64,000 bases of DNA from Planctomycetales bacterium (GTDB lineage Bacteria; Planctomycetota; Planctomycetia; Isosphaerales; Isosphaeraceae). Position numbers and translations under genes: made by a program. Below the pieces are notes generated by a model, which had not been told where the DNA came from, did not search any database, and saw only the letters and a program-made list of their open reading frames with translations. Position 1 is the stretch's first letter; each line of letters starts with the position of its first letter. The stretch spans positions 1-64,000 of the forward strand of contig DAIDKV010000014.1 of NCBI GenBank assembly GCA_027449865.1, in the 5' to 3' direction. Below are positions 42,859-53,064 of this stretch, piece by piece.

Positions 42859-44151
42859 TCAAGCGAGAACAGCCTGGATCGCCCTGGCGGCGGGGTCGGC
42901 GATCGGCATTTCCCGGCCCTCGATGTCGAAGGAATCCGTCGAATCCACACCGACGGCCTGGAGATACGTGTGGAATAGAGCCGCCGAGCTGACCTGGCCG
43001 TCGACCACCTCGGTTCCCCGGGCGTTGGTCTTGCCGTAGGCCGCGCCTCGCTGGATCTTGCCGCCAGCCAGGACGACACTCCAGGCGTGCGACCAGTGAT
43101 CGCGTCCGTAAAGGTGGTTGATCCCGGGCGTTCGGCCGAACTCCGAATTGACCACGATCAGCGTGCTGTCGAGCATTCCCCGGTCGTGAAGATCGGCGAC
43201 AAAGGCCGCGAACGCCCGGTCGAACTCGCCCAGCTGCTCGATGTGGAAGTTGAAGTTCTCGTTGTGCGTGTCGTAGTTCGCGTGCCAGACCTGCACGAAC
43301 GTGGCCCCCTGCTCCAGCAGGCGGCGGGTCATCAGGCAATGCCGGCCGAAAGACGTCTTGCCGTATCGGTCGAAATCGCGGGGCGGCTCCTTGCTGACGT
43401 CGAAGACGTCCTTCTTTCGCATCAGCCCCAGGGCCTGCTCGTAAGAATAAGTGTACGCCTCGGTCACCGCCGTTCGCCTGCGCCTGAGGAATCGCTCGTT
43501 GACCTGGCGGCGGAAGTCCTGGCGAGCCGCGTCCATCGCCTCGCTCACCTGGCCGGGTCGGTCGGTGTACTGAGGCGGCTTACCCTCGGCGAGATGGACA
43601 CTCGAATACCGGGGGCCCAGATAGGCGGCGTCGCTCCCGCGCCCGCCACCACCCCAGGGAAGCAGGACGATATGCCCCGGAATCGCCGAGCCCTCGGGTG
43701 ACATCGTTCGGGCACAGACCGCACCGAGCGCGGGGTAGTCGGCCGCGGGCGACTGGCGACGCCCGGTCTGCATCAGGTACTGGCCCTTCCCGTGATCGTC
43801 CTCGCTCGTGTTAACCCCGCGGACCAGGCAAAGATGGTGCATCTGCCGGGCGACCTCGGGAAGAAGCTCCGAGATCCGGATTCCAGGAACCGAGGTTTCG
43901 ATCGAACGGAACGGGCCGCCGGTCTCGGTTCCGGGCTTCGGGTCCCAGCTTTCCAGTTGGCTGAGACCGCCATGCATGTAGAAAACCACGACCCGCTTCT
44001 GGTCCTTCGCCAGCATTCCGGCCGCGGCCGGGCGGGAGAAGATCCCAAGTCCGTTGGCCATCGTTCCGGCGGCCGTGCCGACCATCCCGGCCAGGAACTT
44101 TCGACGAGCGATCGCGTGATCCGACGATCGACAAGCGTAGGTGCATTCCAT
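42859..44151 (-). CDS. DUF1501 protein, Tat-exported
   Basis: 430 residues. The N-terminus has a twin-arginine signal (ARRKFLAGMVGTAAG). The body follows the DUF1501 pattern, a sulfatase/alkaline-phosphatase-like fold: VVVFYMHGGLSQLESWDPKP near the start, SEDDHGKGQYLM, and NSEFGRTPGINHLYGRDHW near the end. Family members are paired with DUF1549/DUF1553 cytochromes in many planctomycetes; their reaction is unknown. It lies 55 bp downstream of that gene here. Confidence 0.93.
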   Translation of the reverse strand: MECTYACRSSDHAIARRKFLAGMVGTAAGTMANGLGIFSRPAAAGMLAKDQKRVVVFYMHGGLSQLESWDPKPGTETGGPFRSIETSVPGIRISELLPEVARQMHHLCLVRGVNTSEDDHGKGQYLMQTGRRQSPAADYPALGAVCARTMSPEGSAIPGHIVLLPWGGGGRGSDAAYLGPRYSSVHLAEGKPPQYTDRPGQVSEAMDAARQDFRRQVNERFLRRRRTAVTEAYTYSYEQALGLMRKKDVFDVSKEPPRDFDRYGKTSFGRHCLMTRRLLEQGATFVQVWHANYDTHNENFNFHIEQLGEFDRAFAAFVADLHDRGMLDSTLIVVNSEFGRTPGINHLYGRDHWSHAWSVVLAGGKIQRGAAYGKTNARGTEVVDGQVSSAALFHTYLQAVGVDSTDSFDIEGREMPIADPAARAIQAVLA

Positions 44152-44206
44152 CGGACGGGCCCTCCTGGAGATCGGGTGTCGAAAGGGGTACGATCGCCTG
44201 GAATTT

Positions 44207-47125
44207 TTAGTGGTTGAATCGGAATTCGGCCGAGGTCAGGAGTCCCCAGACCAGCTCCTGCGCGACCACTGTCTTTTGCGGACCAGGGATGGCGAGCAGG
44301 CGGGCCACCTCATCGGTCTCGGGCGCGGTCGGCGGACGGCTCAAAATGGTCTGATAGAGGTGGCCGGCGGCTTTTCGGGCGTCGGCCTCGGCGATCATTC
44401 GCTGGACGACGTTCCCTGCCGCCGGTGCGATCCATTGATTGATGGGACCGCCATTGGAGGTGAAGAGGGCCTGTTCGGCGGTGGCGAAGAAGTCGCCCTG
44501 GGGTTGTCCCGGCCCCGCGCCGTAGATCTGGATGAAGGACGAGAGGCCCGACTTCAATTGCGCGTGGGTTTGTTGCTCGATCTGGAGGGCTCGATCGCGG
44601 AGGCCCTCCTGCGTTCTCGACGCGTCTTCATCGATCAGGGCGACCGCCGCGCCGGCGATGGCCGCGAAGCGGGGCCGGACCTCGGCCATCTGGGCCGCCA
44701 CGGCGGCTCGTGTGCGTGGGTAAACACCGGTGACCTGCAAGACGCTCCAGTAGAGTTGCTCGGGCGTGAGCGGCCGGAGGGCCGCCATCGCGAATCGGTT
44801 CGCCAGGAGGGTCGAGAGTTCCTCGGAGGCGGCGGCCAGCTCGTTCTGGAGGGCGTCGATTCTGGCCCGTTCCGCCTCGATCTTGCGGCGAGTGGCGAGG
44901 ACCTCCTGTTCGGCGGACCGGGCGGCCGATTCGGCGGTTTGCAGGGCCTCGCTCGCGGACCGTTCGAATCCCGCCGCGCGATCCCGGCTCGATCGTGCCT
45001 GATCGACCCGATCGGCGAGCGCCGCGAGCGAGGCCCGAATCTGTTTGGTCTTGGTTTCGAGCGTTCGGGCGGTGGCCTTCAGCTCGGGATCGTCGGGGAG
45101 CCGTTCCATCGCCGATCGGATGGCCGAGAGGGCCTCCTCGATTTTGGACGAGGCCGACTTCCGGCGGTCGAGATCGGCGAGGGCCTGGACGTGGTCGGCC
45201 TCGGCTCGGGTTCGAGACTCGGCCGCCTTGCGAAGTTCCTCGCGCCGGGGACCGATGAACGCCTTTTGGTCCTCGGCTCGCCGCGTCGCCTTCGCCAGGC
45301 TGGTCGCGCGTTCCTCTCGTTCTCGGCGAAGGCGATCGAGTCGGTTGCGCAGCTCGTCCCACTTGCCCGAGGCCTCCAGGGTCGCGAGGCGTCGACGATG
45401 ATTTTCCAGATTTGATCGGGCCTCGGCCCGATGGCGACGGACCTCGTTGAAATGGGCCTCGGCGGCACGGACGGTGGCGCGGACCTCCCGGATGCGAGCC
45501 CGGAGCGATTCGATTCGGGCGGCGGCGGCGGTGACGTCCTCGGCGGACTTCTTCGCGGCGGCCGACTTCTCCAGGCGTGCTTTCTCCAGCGCCGATTGTT
45601 CGGTCGAATAGGCCGCGGATCGTTTGTGGAAGAGCTCGGCGGCGTCGGTGATCGCTTTTTCCTTCGGGAGTTTTTTGGCGGCCTCGGCGGCTCTCGCGGC
45701 GGCCTCGGTGAGGACGCGCCCGGTTTCGCGTCCGGAGACGGCCGCCGATTCGGCGGTGGCGGCGGCGGTCCGGGCCTCATCGGCCTTCTTCAGGGCCGAC
45801 TCGTGAGCGGCGAGGGCCTTCTCGTGCTCGCCGACGACCGGGACGAGCGCGGACTCGGCATGATGCCAGTCCTTCTCGGCCGATCGGAAGGCCTGGTCGG
45901 CGCGGTCGGCGGCGGCTTCCCATTCGGCGGTCCGCGACCGCGCCAAGGTGAGCGCGGCGGTGAACTCGGAGGAGAGCGCGGGGACCGACTCGGGCAGGAG
46001 GCTCGTCCGTTGATAGGCGCGCGTCCTCGCCAGTTCGTGAAGGAACTGCTTCGTATCGAAGTTCATCGCGGCGAGCTCGCGTCCGAGCATCGCCATCAAC
46101 TCGGGGTGGATCGGCGGGTTCGCGGGGTGGTTCATGTCCAGCGGATGGACGAGGCCACGTCCCATCATCATCGCCCAGAGCCGATTGGCGAGATTCTGGT
46201 TGAACGCCTCGAGCTTTCCGCTCGCGATGAGACGGGCGAGCATCGCGCGCCGGCTGTGCCTGGGGACGGGCATCGTCAGCCCGGCGGGCTTCACCCGGTA
46301 CTCGTCTCCCGGTGGGAAGGCGGGCTCGTCCAGCTCGACGCCGCCCGGCAGTCGAGGGCCGGTCACGTGGTGGTCGTTCTTGACGAAGACCGAGTCGAAC
46401 GTCAGATCCCTGGCGGCCGACTCGGGGAAGAAGGTCGTTTTCTTCGTTCCCTCCATGTGAACCAGCTCGGCTCCGGGGCTGAAGAAGGCGAGCAATCCCT
46501 GGTAATCCGACTGCCGGTAATCGTCGACGAGCGGGTGGTTGTGGCACTGGGCACACTGCATGTCGCGGCCGAGGAACAACCGGCCGACATCCCGTGCGAT
46601 TCGATTCGGCTCCGAGTTCCGATCGAGGTAGAACCGGGCGGGGGTTCGGCGCGAGGGGTCGCCGCCGCCGTCGGTTTGCAGGATCTCGGCGACCAGCTCG
46701 GGGATCGGCCGGTTCCGTCGGGCGGCCTCGTAGAGGAACGCCTCCCACTTTTCCGACGGAACCTGTTCGAACGGTAGGCGCTCCATCCACATCACATCGA
46801 GGGTCGTCGCCCATTGCCGGACGAAGAGCGGACCATCGAGCAGACGATCGATGGCCTTCGCCCGTTTCTCCGGGTCGCGATCGTCGAGGAATTGCGAGAG
46901 TTCCTGGGGCGTCGGCGGCATCCCGCTCAGGTCGATCGAGACCCGGCGGAGGAACTCGGCGTCGCTCGCGATCTCAACCGGCGGACCGACCGGGTCCTTC
47001 TCCAGAAGCTGGTCGATCCGAAGATGCAGCGGGAGCTGTGGAGGCTCCGCGGCACCGACGAGCCAACCCAGTCCCAGCATCACCGCGCAGGACAGCGCCG
47101 CGGTTCGGACTCGATGCTCGATCAT
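44207..47125 (-). CDS. DUF1549/DUF1553 protein with one CxxCH motif and a long inserted coiled coil
   Basis: 972 residues from ATG 47125, with a signal peptide (about 1-25). DUF1549 (about 35-240) includes FLRRVSIDLSGMPPTPQEL and the haem-type motif CAQCHNHP (about 189). DUF1553 starts at about 280 with FNQNLANRLWAMMMGRGLV and resumes near the end with LRPLTPEQLYWSVLQVTG. Between them, after RAYQRTS, lies an Ala/Glu/Arg-rich stretch of about 390 residues (385-775) with strong coiled-coil character. This insertion is longer than usual for the family. The gene heads the operon with the DUF1501 and WD40 genes. Confidence 0.92.
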   Translation of the reverse strand: MIEHRVRTAALSCAVMLGLGWLVGAAEPPQLPLHLRIDQLLEKDPVGPPVEIASDAEFLRRVSIDLSGMPPTPQELSQFLDDRDPEKRAKAIDRLLDGPLFVRQWATTLDVMWMERLPFEQVPSEKWEAFLYEAARRNRPIPELVAEILQTDGGGDPSRRTPARFYLDRNSEPNRIARDVGRLFLGRDMQCAQCHNHPLVDDYRQSDYQGLLAFFSPGAELVHMEGTKKTTFFPESAARDLTFDSVFVKNDHHVTGPRLPGGVELDEPAFPPGDEYRVKPAGLTMPVPRHSRRAMLARLIASGKLEAFNQNLANRLWAMMMGRGLVHPLDMNHPANPPIHPELMAMLGRELAAMNFDTKQFLHELARTRAYQRTSLLPESVPALSSEFTAALTLARSRTAEWEAAADRADQAFRSAEKDWHHAESALVPVVGEHEKALAAHESALKKADEARTAAATAESAAVSGRETGRVLTEAAARAAEAAKKLPKEKAITDAAELFHKRSAAYSTEQSALEKARLEKSAAAKKSAEDVTAAAARIESLRARIREVRATVRAAEAHFNEVRRHRAEARSNLENHRRRLATLEASGKWDELRNRLDRLRREREERATSLAKATRRAEDQKAFIGPRREELRKAAESRTRAEADHVQALADLDRRKSASSKIEEALSAIRSAMERLPDDPELKATARTLETKTKQIRASLAALADRVDQARSSRDRAAGFERSASEALQTAESAARSAEQEVLATRRKIEAERARIDALQNELAAASEELSTLLANRFAMAALRPLTPEQLYWSVLQVTGVYPRTRAAVAAQMAEVRPRFAAIAGAAVALIDEDASRTQEGLRDRALQIEQQTHAQLKSGLSSFIQIYGAGPGQPQGDFFATAEQALFTSNGGPINQWIAPAAGNVVQRMIAEADARKAAGHLYQTILSRPPTAPETDEVARLLAIPGPQKTVVAQELVWGLLTSAEFRFNH

Positions 47126-47294
47126 GATGCAGTCCCTCGGGCGAGGTCCAGGCGGGGCGGAGAACGATCGCTCGTCGATCCTGCTTCGGGACACGTCGCC
47201 CCTCGGGTCTCCTCAACGTGTCCAACAAGAGTATAACAAATAACGAACGCCGGAGTGAAGTCTGAACAGGTGTGCCGGATGTGAGGGAGGGATG

Positions 47295-47319
47295 GGCCGG
47301 GGCGCGAGCGGCCCCGGCC
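47295..47319. terminator. Strong GC hairpin between the hydrolase gene and the DUF1549 operon
   Basis: GGCCGGGGC (47295-47303) and GCCCCGGCC (47311-47319) form a perfect 9-bp stem with a 7-nt loop, 35 bp downstream of the dienelactone hydrolase stop. There is no T tract. It may end that transcript before the next operon. Confidence 0.5.
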
Positions 47320-47354
47320 GCGAGGCGAGGGTGAGGGTGGGTCGTGGCGAGTGG

Positions 47355-48212
<858 letters not shown>

Positions 48213-48396
48213 GGCGGTTGTACCTCTGCTGGGGCCCGAGGATCCGGCGATCGCCCACGACCAAGAGCCGGGGCCACCGGACAGCGAGCGGACATCATAA
48301 CCCGCCACATCGGCCACTTCGAGACCCGAACGATCCCTGCCGACGCCCGTCCACTGGAGGAAGGCATCGGCTCATGGAAAGACTTCGAGATGCGGC

Positions 48397-48424
48397 TTGA
48401 CATCGACGATTGTTGCGTATACAA
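48397..48424 (+). promoter_or_regulatory. marR promoter with overlapping operator
   Basis: TTGACA (48397-48402) and TATACA (48418-48423) form a -35/-10 pair with a 15-bp spacer. TTGCGTATACAA (48413-48424) overlaps the -10 and matches the perfect palindrome downstream of marR at 10 of 12 positions. Autorepression is the natural reading. Confidence 0.55.
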
Positions 48425-48444
48425 ATTTCGTGAGAGGTGAGATC

Positions 48445-48891
48445 ATGAAGAAACCGGCCACGACCGTCGAGACGATCGCCACGACCTGCATTGCCGGTCG
48501 GATCCGGGTGCTGAACCGGGTCATCACGAACCTGTACGACAACGCACTCCGCCCCTTCGGGATGAAACTGAGCCAGGGCAACGTCCTGGCGGTCACGGCG
48601 AAGCTTGGAGTGGCACGACCCGCCCAGGTCTGCGAGATCTTGAAACTCGATACGTCCACCCTGAGTCGCACCGTGGACCGGATGGTCGACAACGGCTGGC
48701 TCGAAGTCGTGCCCGACGACGACGGGCGGTCCCACCCCTTCCGACTCACGGATCAGGGCCGGCAGCTCATGGAGCGGATCATCCCAGCCTGGGAGAAGGC
48801 CCAGGTCGAGGCCGCTCGGCTCCTGGGGGAAGACACGCTCCGGATGCTTGATGCCGCGATCCTTCGGATCAACATGCTGGACGAACACTGA
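48445..48891 (+). CDS. MarR family transcriptional regulator
   Basis: 148 residues from ATG 48445, with GAGAGGTGAG upstream. The winged helix spans about 45-115: LSQGNVLAVTAKLGVARPAQ, the recognition helix LDTSTLSRTVDRMVDNGWLE and the wing DDDGRSHPFRLT. MarR dimers usually repress neighbouring genes until a phenolic or oxidant ligand binds. It is followed by an SDR and an NmrA-type gene on the same strand, and is divergent from the hydrolase. Confidence 0.92.
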   Translation: MKKPATTVETIATTCIAGRIRVLNRVITNLYDNALRPFGMKLSQGNVLAVTAKLGVARPAQVCEILKLDTSTLSRTVDRMVDNGWLEVVPDDDGRSHPFRLTDQGRQLMERIIPAWEKAQVEAARLLGEDTLRMLDAAILRINMLDEH

Positions 48892-48905
48892 TTTTTTTGG
48901 GCAAT

Positions 48906-48923
48906 AACTTGCATATGCAAGTT
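48906..48923. promoter_or_regulatory. Perfect 18-bp palindrome, likely MarR operator
   Basis: AACTTGCATATGCAAGTT lies 15 bp after the marR stop and 85 bp before the SDR start. Its core TTGCATATGCAA matches the site over the marR promoter at 10 of 12 positions. Length and symmetry fit MarR family operators. Confidence 0.65.
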
Positions 48924-49007
48924 TCGCGGCGAGGGATCGCCGAGGTGGCTACCGGCCTTCGCGAGGTGTTTGCCGACGTGATTTCCACGCTGCTTCGGGA
49001 GAAAGAC

Positions 49008-49859
49008 ATGAAGGAATTTGCGGATCAATATGGTCCCTGGGCGATCGTCACGGGTGCGACGTCGGGAATCGGCGAGGCGTTTGCCCGCCGCCTCGCCACT
49101 TCGCGATTGAACCTCGTCCTGGTCGCCAGGCGCGAGGACCGCCTGGTGGGAATCGCGAGCGAACTTGAAGGACGGCACGGCATCGAGACACGCATCGTCC
49201 CGGTCGACCTGGCGTCGGAAGACTTCCTGCCGGTGGTCGCAAGAGCCACGCACGACCTCGACATCGGGCTGGTGGTCAACAACGCGGGCGTCCTGAAGGC
49301 CGGGACGTTCCTCGACCACGAACTGGCCGACGAGTTGTACCAGTTGGATCTCAATGTCCGTGCGATGATGATCGTGGCCCACCACTTTGGGCGGCGGCTG
49401 CGGGAGCGGCGGCGAGGCGGCATGATTTTCCTGGCCTCGACGGTGGCCTTCGCCGGGGTTCCGGGGGTGAGCGCCTATGCCGCCTCGAAGGCGCATGTTC
49501 TGAGCTTCGCCGAGGGCTTCGCGCCGGAAGCCGCCAGGGACGGGATCGCCGTCATGGCCCTATGCCCGGGTCCGACGAGTACCGAGATCTGGCCGGGCGG
49601 AGCCACACCCACGCGACCGATGCGCCCGGAGGCGGTCGCCGAGATCGCCCTCCGCAACCTGGGGAAGCGAACGACGGTGGTGGCCGGGCTCATCAACGGA
49701 ATGACGGCCCTTTCCACCCGGTTCGCCCCGCGCCGGGTCAATTCGATGATCTTCGCCCGTGTCATCGGTGGAATGCTCAGGAACGCCGTCACCAGTTCGG
49801 GGACGGCCGTACCCAGCCCGACCACTTCTTCTCCTTCGAATCATCGAGCGAACGTTTAG
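49008..49859 (+). CDS. Short-chain dehydrogenase/reductase
   Basis: 283 residues from ATG 49008, after GGGAG. The cofactor loop is TGATSGIGEAF, NNAG follows, and the active site is ...S-TVAFAGVPGVSAYAASK. The arginines after the first strand (VARREDR) favour NADPH. The family is close to DltE-like reductases; the substrate is unknown. The palindrome upstream suggests MarR control. Confidence 0.9.
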   Translation: MKEFADQYGPWAIVTGATSGIGEAFARRLATSRLNLVLVARREDRLVGIASELEGRHGIETRIVPVDLASEDFLPVVARATHDLDIGLVVNNAGVLKAGTFLDHELADELYQLDLNVRAMMIVAHHFGRRLRERRRGGMIFLASTVAFAGVPGVSAYAASKAHVLSFAEGFAPEAARDGIAVMALCPGPTSTEIWPGGATPTRPMRPEAVAEIALRNLGKRTTVVAGLINGMTALSTRFAPRRVNSMIFARVIGGMLRNAVTSSGTAVPSPTTSSPSNHRANV

Positions 49860-50006
49860 ACAGCAAGACCCTTCCGACAACGCGAAGGAGCTGGCGGCGG
49901 GAGACGCGCCCGTGGGCGGGAGGGCGATCCGTACGCTTGCTCAAGCCACGACGAAGGGCCTTTTTGATGTGGATTGAGGAATCCTTCACCCTTGAGGAGC
50001 ATTTTG

Positions 50007-51191
50007 ATGAGCAACGGCAAGATCCTGATTACGGGAGCGACGGGCGATACGGGCGGCTACGCGATCGATCGCCTTCTGGAACTGGGGCGAGAGATCCGGG
50101 CGCTGGCCCACACCCGAGACGAGAGATCGGAAAGGCTCCGCGAGCGCGGGGTCGAGGTCGTGTACGGTGACCTGCTCGACTTCGGGCAGGTTCGAGCCGC
50201 CCTCGACGGGGTCAAGCGGGCCTACTTCGTCTATCCGATTCGTCCCGGCATTTTGCAGGCGACGGCGTACTTCGCGCAGGCGGCGATCGAGGCCGGTGTC
50301 GACAGGATCGTCAACATGTCGCAGAAATCGGCCCGAGAGGACGCCCGGAGCCACGCCGCGACCGACCACTGGCTCTCGGAGCGGGTCTTCGACTGGTCGG
50401 GACTCAACGTCGCCCACATTCGGCCGACCTACTTCGCCGAATGGCTCCTCTACGCCGCCCCGATGATCCGGGCCGGGGTGCTCCACGTGCCGTTTGGAAC
50501 GGGCAAGCACGCCCCGATCACAGCCGAGGATCAGGGCCGTGTCATCGCCGGGATTCTCGTAGACCCGGCCTCGCACAAGGGGGCCGTCTACCCCCTCTAC
50601 GGGCCCGTGGAATACACCTACGAGGAAACGGCCGCGATCCTGAGCCGGGTGCTCGGGAGGCCCGTGGAATACCGGCAGGTCCCCTTCGATGACTTCCTGG
50701 CGATGATGAAGTCGGTGCGACAAGCCCCGAGCGAGGGGGCGTCTTCCCGGAACATGTACGGCGAGCTGAGCGGGAAGTCGGCGGCGACCGGGGAGTCCTT
50801 CACGGTTCAGCACCTGCGGGAAGTGGTCATCGACCACCAGAACGGGATTTTTTCGGGGACCAACGACCTGGTGGAGAAGCTCGGCGGCCGGCCTCCGATG
50901 AAGCTTGAGGCGTTCATCGAGAAGCATCGCGCGGCGTTCGAAATAATCTCCGGTCGTCCTTCTGAAGCTCAACCCCGCCCGGGAAGCTCGCGGATGCGGG
51001 CTCCCGGGACCAGGATGTGGTTGATCGTTGGGGCGGGCTCGGGACGATCCACCCCGCGCCGGGTGTACCAGCGCATCGCGAGGCCGCCGAGCAGGAGCAT
51101 CACGCTGATGTTCTGCGCCCACGACATTCCCAGGAACGCCGATGGCTCGTCGCCCCGGAGCGCCTCGATCGGCCATCGGGTGGCTGGATAG
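50007..51191 (+). CDS. NmrA-like NAD(P)-binding protein with read-through C-terminus
   Basis: 394 residues from ATG 50007, after GAGGAG. The Rossmann loop is ITGATGDTGG; MSQKSA and the HIRPTYFAEW segment fit the NmrA/QOR2-type atypical SDRs that bind NAD(P) and act as quinone reductases or redox sensors. Family homology ends near residue 312 (FIEKHRAAF, about 50942). The frame then runs on for about 80 codons, of which the last 74 are antisense to the convergent lgt gene. That tail is Arg/Ser/Pro-rich and likely an accidental extension after loss of the original stop. Confidence 0.85.
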   Translation: MSNGKILITGATGDTGGYAIDRLLELGREIRALAHTRDERSERLRERGVEVVYGDLLDFGQVRAALDGVKRAYFVYPIRPGILQATAYFAQAAIEAGVDRIVNMSQKSAREDARSHAATDHWLSERVFDWSGLNVAHIRPTYFAEWLLYAAPMIRAGVLHVPFGTGKHAPITAEDQGRVIAGILVDPASHKGAVYPLYGPVEYTYEETAAILSRVLGRPVEYRQVPFDDFLAMMKSVRQAPSEGASSRNMYGELSGKSAATGESFTVQHLREVVIDHQNGIFSGTNDLVEKLGGRPPMKLEAFIEKHRAAFEIISGRPSEAQPRPGSSRMRAPGTRMWLIVGAGSGRSTPRRVYQRIARPPSRSITLMFCAHDIPRNADGSSPRSASIGHRVAG

Positions 51192-51844
51192 AGGATCATC
51201 AGCCAGGCCATGACCTCACCGGGGCGTCGATTGCGGCGTCGGGCGAAGGTCAGAAGCGCCGACATCACCAGGAGCGCGGCGGCCAGTGAGTAGAGCTGGG
51301 TCGGATGGACGGGGAGCGAGAACGGCTCGGAAGCACCGATCTTCCCGGCGAGGAACTGCCGGGCCCAGGCGTGGCTTCCGGCGGGGAACCGGACCGCCCA
51401 GGGAAGGTCGCAGGCTGATCCGTCGCAGCATCCGTTGAGGAAGCAGCCGATCCGTCCGACCGCCGCGCCGATCGCGACGGCGGGAGCCGTCGCGTCGCAC
51501 ATTCCGAGGAACGGGAAAGGCCGGCGATACCAGTAGAGGAGCGATCCGGCCACCCCGCCGGCGATGCAGCCGTAGAAGACGTTTCCGCCCTGCCAGGTTT
51601 TGAAGAAGTCGGCCGGCTCGTGGAACGCCTCGGGGTGTTGCAGGAAGAAGAAGAGCCGGGCGCCGATCACTCCGCCGAGGAAGAGCCAGGAGGCCAGCTC
51701 GTAAACGGCGTCGGGACGGACGCCCTCGCGGCGCGCCCTCCAGACCGCCATCAGGAGCGCCGAGGCACAGGCCGCGAAGATGAAGACGCCGTAGCTATGG
51801 ACCTGAACCCCCAGGCCGGGGATCACGAAAAGGATCGGCCGCAT
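50969..51844 (-). CDS. lgt: Prolipoprotein diacylglyceryl transferase
   Basis: 291 residues with about seven membrane helices. Lgt transfers diacylglycerol from phosphatidylglycerol to the lipobox cysteine of prolipoproteins, here for example the PstS and PEBP lipoproteins. Conserved parts: PGLGVQVHSYGV at the N-terminus, YGCIAGG, the Lgt signature GRIGCFLNGCC, HPTQLY, and the late RWPIEALRGDEP. The last 223 bp overlap the NmrA-type frame on the other strand. Confidence 0.95.
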   Translation of the reverse strand: MRPILFVIPGLGVQVHSYGVFIFAACASALLMAVWRARREGVRPDAVYELASWLFLGGVIGARLFFFLQHPEAFHEPADFFKTWQGGNVFYGCIAGGVAGSLLYWYRRPFPFLGMCDATAPAVAIGAAVGRIGCFLNGCCDGSACDLPWAVRFPAGSHAWARQFLAGKIGASEPFSLPVHPTQLYSLAAALLVMSALLTFARRRNRRPGEVMAWLMILYPATRWPIEALRGDEPSAFLGMSWAQNISVMLLLGGLAMRWYTRRGVDRPEPAPTINHILVPGARIRELPGRG

Positions 51845-51913
51845 CGTTCCGCCCTCCCTGCCGGCGAAGAGACCCGTCGCGCGGCGGCAGGATGACAGGG
51901 ACGGCCGATTCCA

Positions 51914-52912
51914 TCAAGGCCGACCGTGCGGGAGCGCTTCGATCCACTCGGGCGTCACGACCCAGGGCTGGCGCCGGAGCCTGACCAGGTCGACCCGGCC
52001 GATCCATTCCCGAGGCCAGGCTGGTTGCGCCCCATCACTCCAGCCGCAAGTTTGAATGAGTGCGCCGACGAGCCCTCGCGGATCGACGCCCAACTCGCGC
52101 AAAGCTCCGAGCTTGAGCGATTCGTCCCGCTTCGCCAGCCGACGGCCGCCCGGGTCGACGGCCAGTGGGACGTGCCCGAAGTCCGGCGGTTGCAGGCCGA
52201 GCGATTGGTACAGGAGAAGCTGCCGGGGCGTGCTGGTGGCCAGGTCATCGCCGCGGATCACCTGATTGATCCCCATCGCGGCGTCATCCACCACGACGGC
52301 CAGTTGATACGACGGCCCGACTCCGTTTCGCGCGACGAGAAAATCGCCACCGATTTGCCTGGGATGGCCGCTCGACGGACCGAGGACGGCATCGTCCCAC
52401 GCGAGGAGGCCCTCGGGAACGCGGAATCGCCAGGCGAACGATCGATCACCGAGCAGACGGGCCTCTCCGGCGGATCGACCCGAGCAGGTTCCGGGATAGC
52501 TGGGTCCCTCGTCCTCGGGATGAGGGGCGCTGGCGGCCCGGGCGATCTCGGCGCGGGTGCAGGTACAGGGATAGACCCGCTCGTCAGCCCGGAGCCGATC
52601 GAGGGCCGCCGCGTACCGCTCCAGTCGTTCCGATTGCACATAAGGCCCCTGATCGCCGCCGATGTCCGGGCCCTCGTCCCAGTCGAGGCCGAGCCATCGG
52701 AGGTCGTCGAGGATCCCTCGACGCGCCTCGTCGCGGACCCGGGTGGAATCCAGGTCCTCGATCCGGAGGATCATCCGGCCGCGCTCCGACCGCGCGACGA
52801 GCCAGGCGATGAGGAACGTGCGAGCATGCCCCAGGTGCAGCCCGCCGGTCGGCGAGGGCGCCAGCCGGCCGATGGTCCTTCGCGATGGTGAATCGTCTGA
52901 TCTCATCGGCAT
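51914..52912 (-). CDS. gluQ: Glutamyl-Q tRNA(Asp) synthetase
   Basis: 332 residues: a GluRS catalytic core without the anticodon-binding domain. HIGH appears as GGLHLGHAR, and the KMSKS loop as LAKRDESL. A zinc site is suggested by CTCTRAEI and the later YPGTC. GluQ attaches glutamate to the queuosine of tRNA(Asp). The length is slightly above average. It lies 69 bp upstream of lgt on the same strand and is divergent from prfB. Confidence 0.93.
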   Translation of the reverse strand: MPMRSDDSPSRRTIGRLAPSPTGGLHLGHARTFLIAWLVARSERGRMILRIEDLDSTRVRDEARRGILDDLRWLGLDWDEGPDIGGDQGPYVQSERLERYAAALDRLRADERVYPCTCTRAEIARAASAPHPEDEGPSYPGTCSGRSAGEARLLGDRSFAWRFRVPEGLLAWDDAVLGPSSGHPRQIGGDFLVARNGVGPSYQLAVVVDDAAMGINQVIRGDDLATSTPRQLLLYQSLGLQPPDFGHVPLAVDPGGRRLAKRDESLKLGALRELGVDPRGLVGALIQTCGWSDGAQPAWPREWIGRVDLVRLRRQPWVVTPEWIEALPHGRP

Positions 52913-53064
52913 CCCCCGCCGGTTCCCCTGGCCCGCCCTTGACGTATCCTGTTTAATAGAGGGGACGCGGCGAACCGATCTCGACGTCCGCGCATCATCC
53001 TATCACGGCGGGCCGGATGTCCCGTCGCGAAGTCTGTACCTACCGCGAGCGAGGAGCCTTTCCC

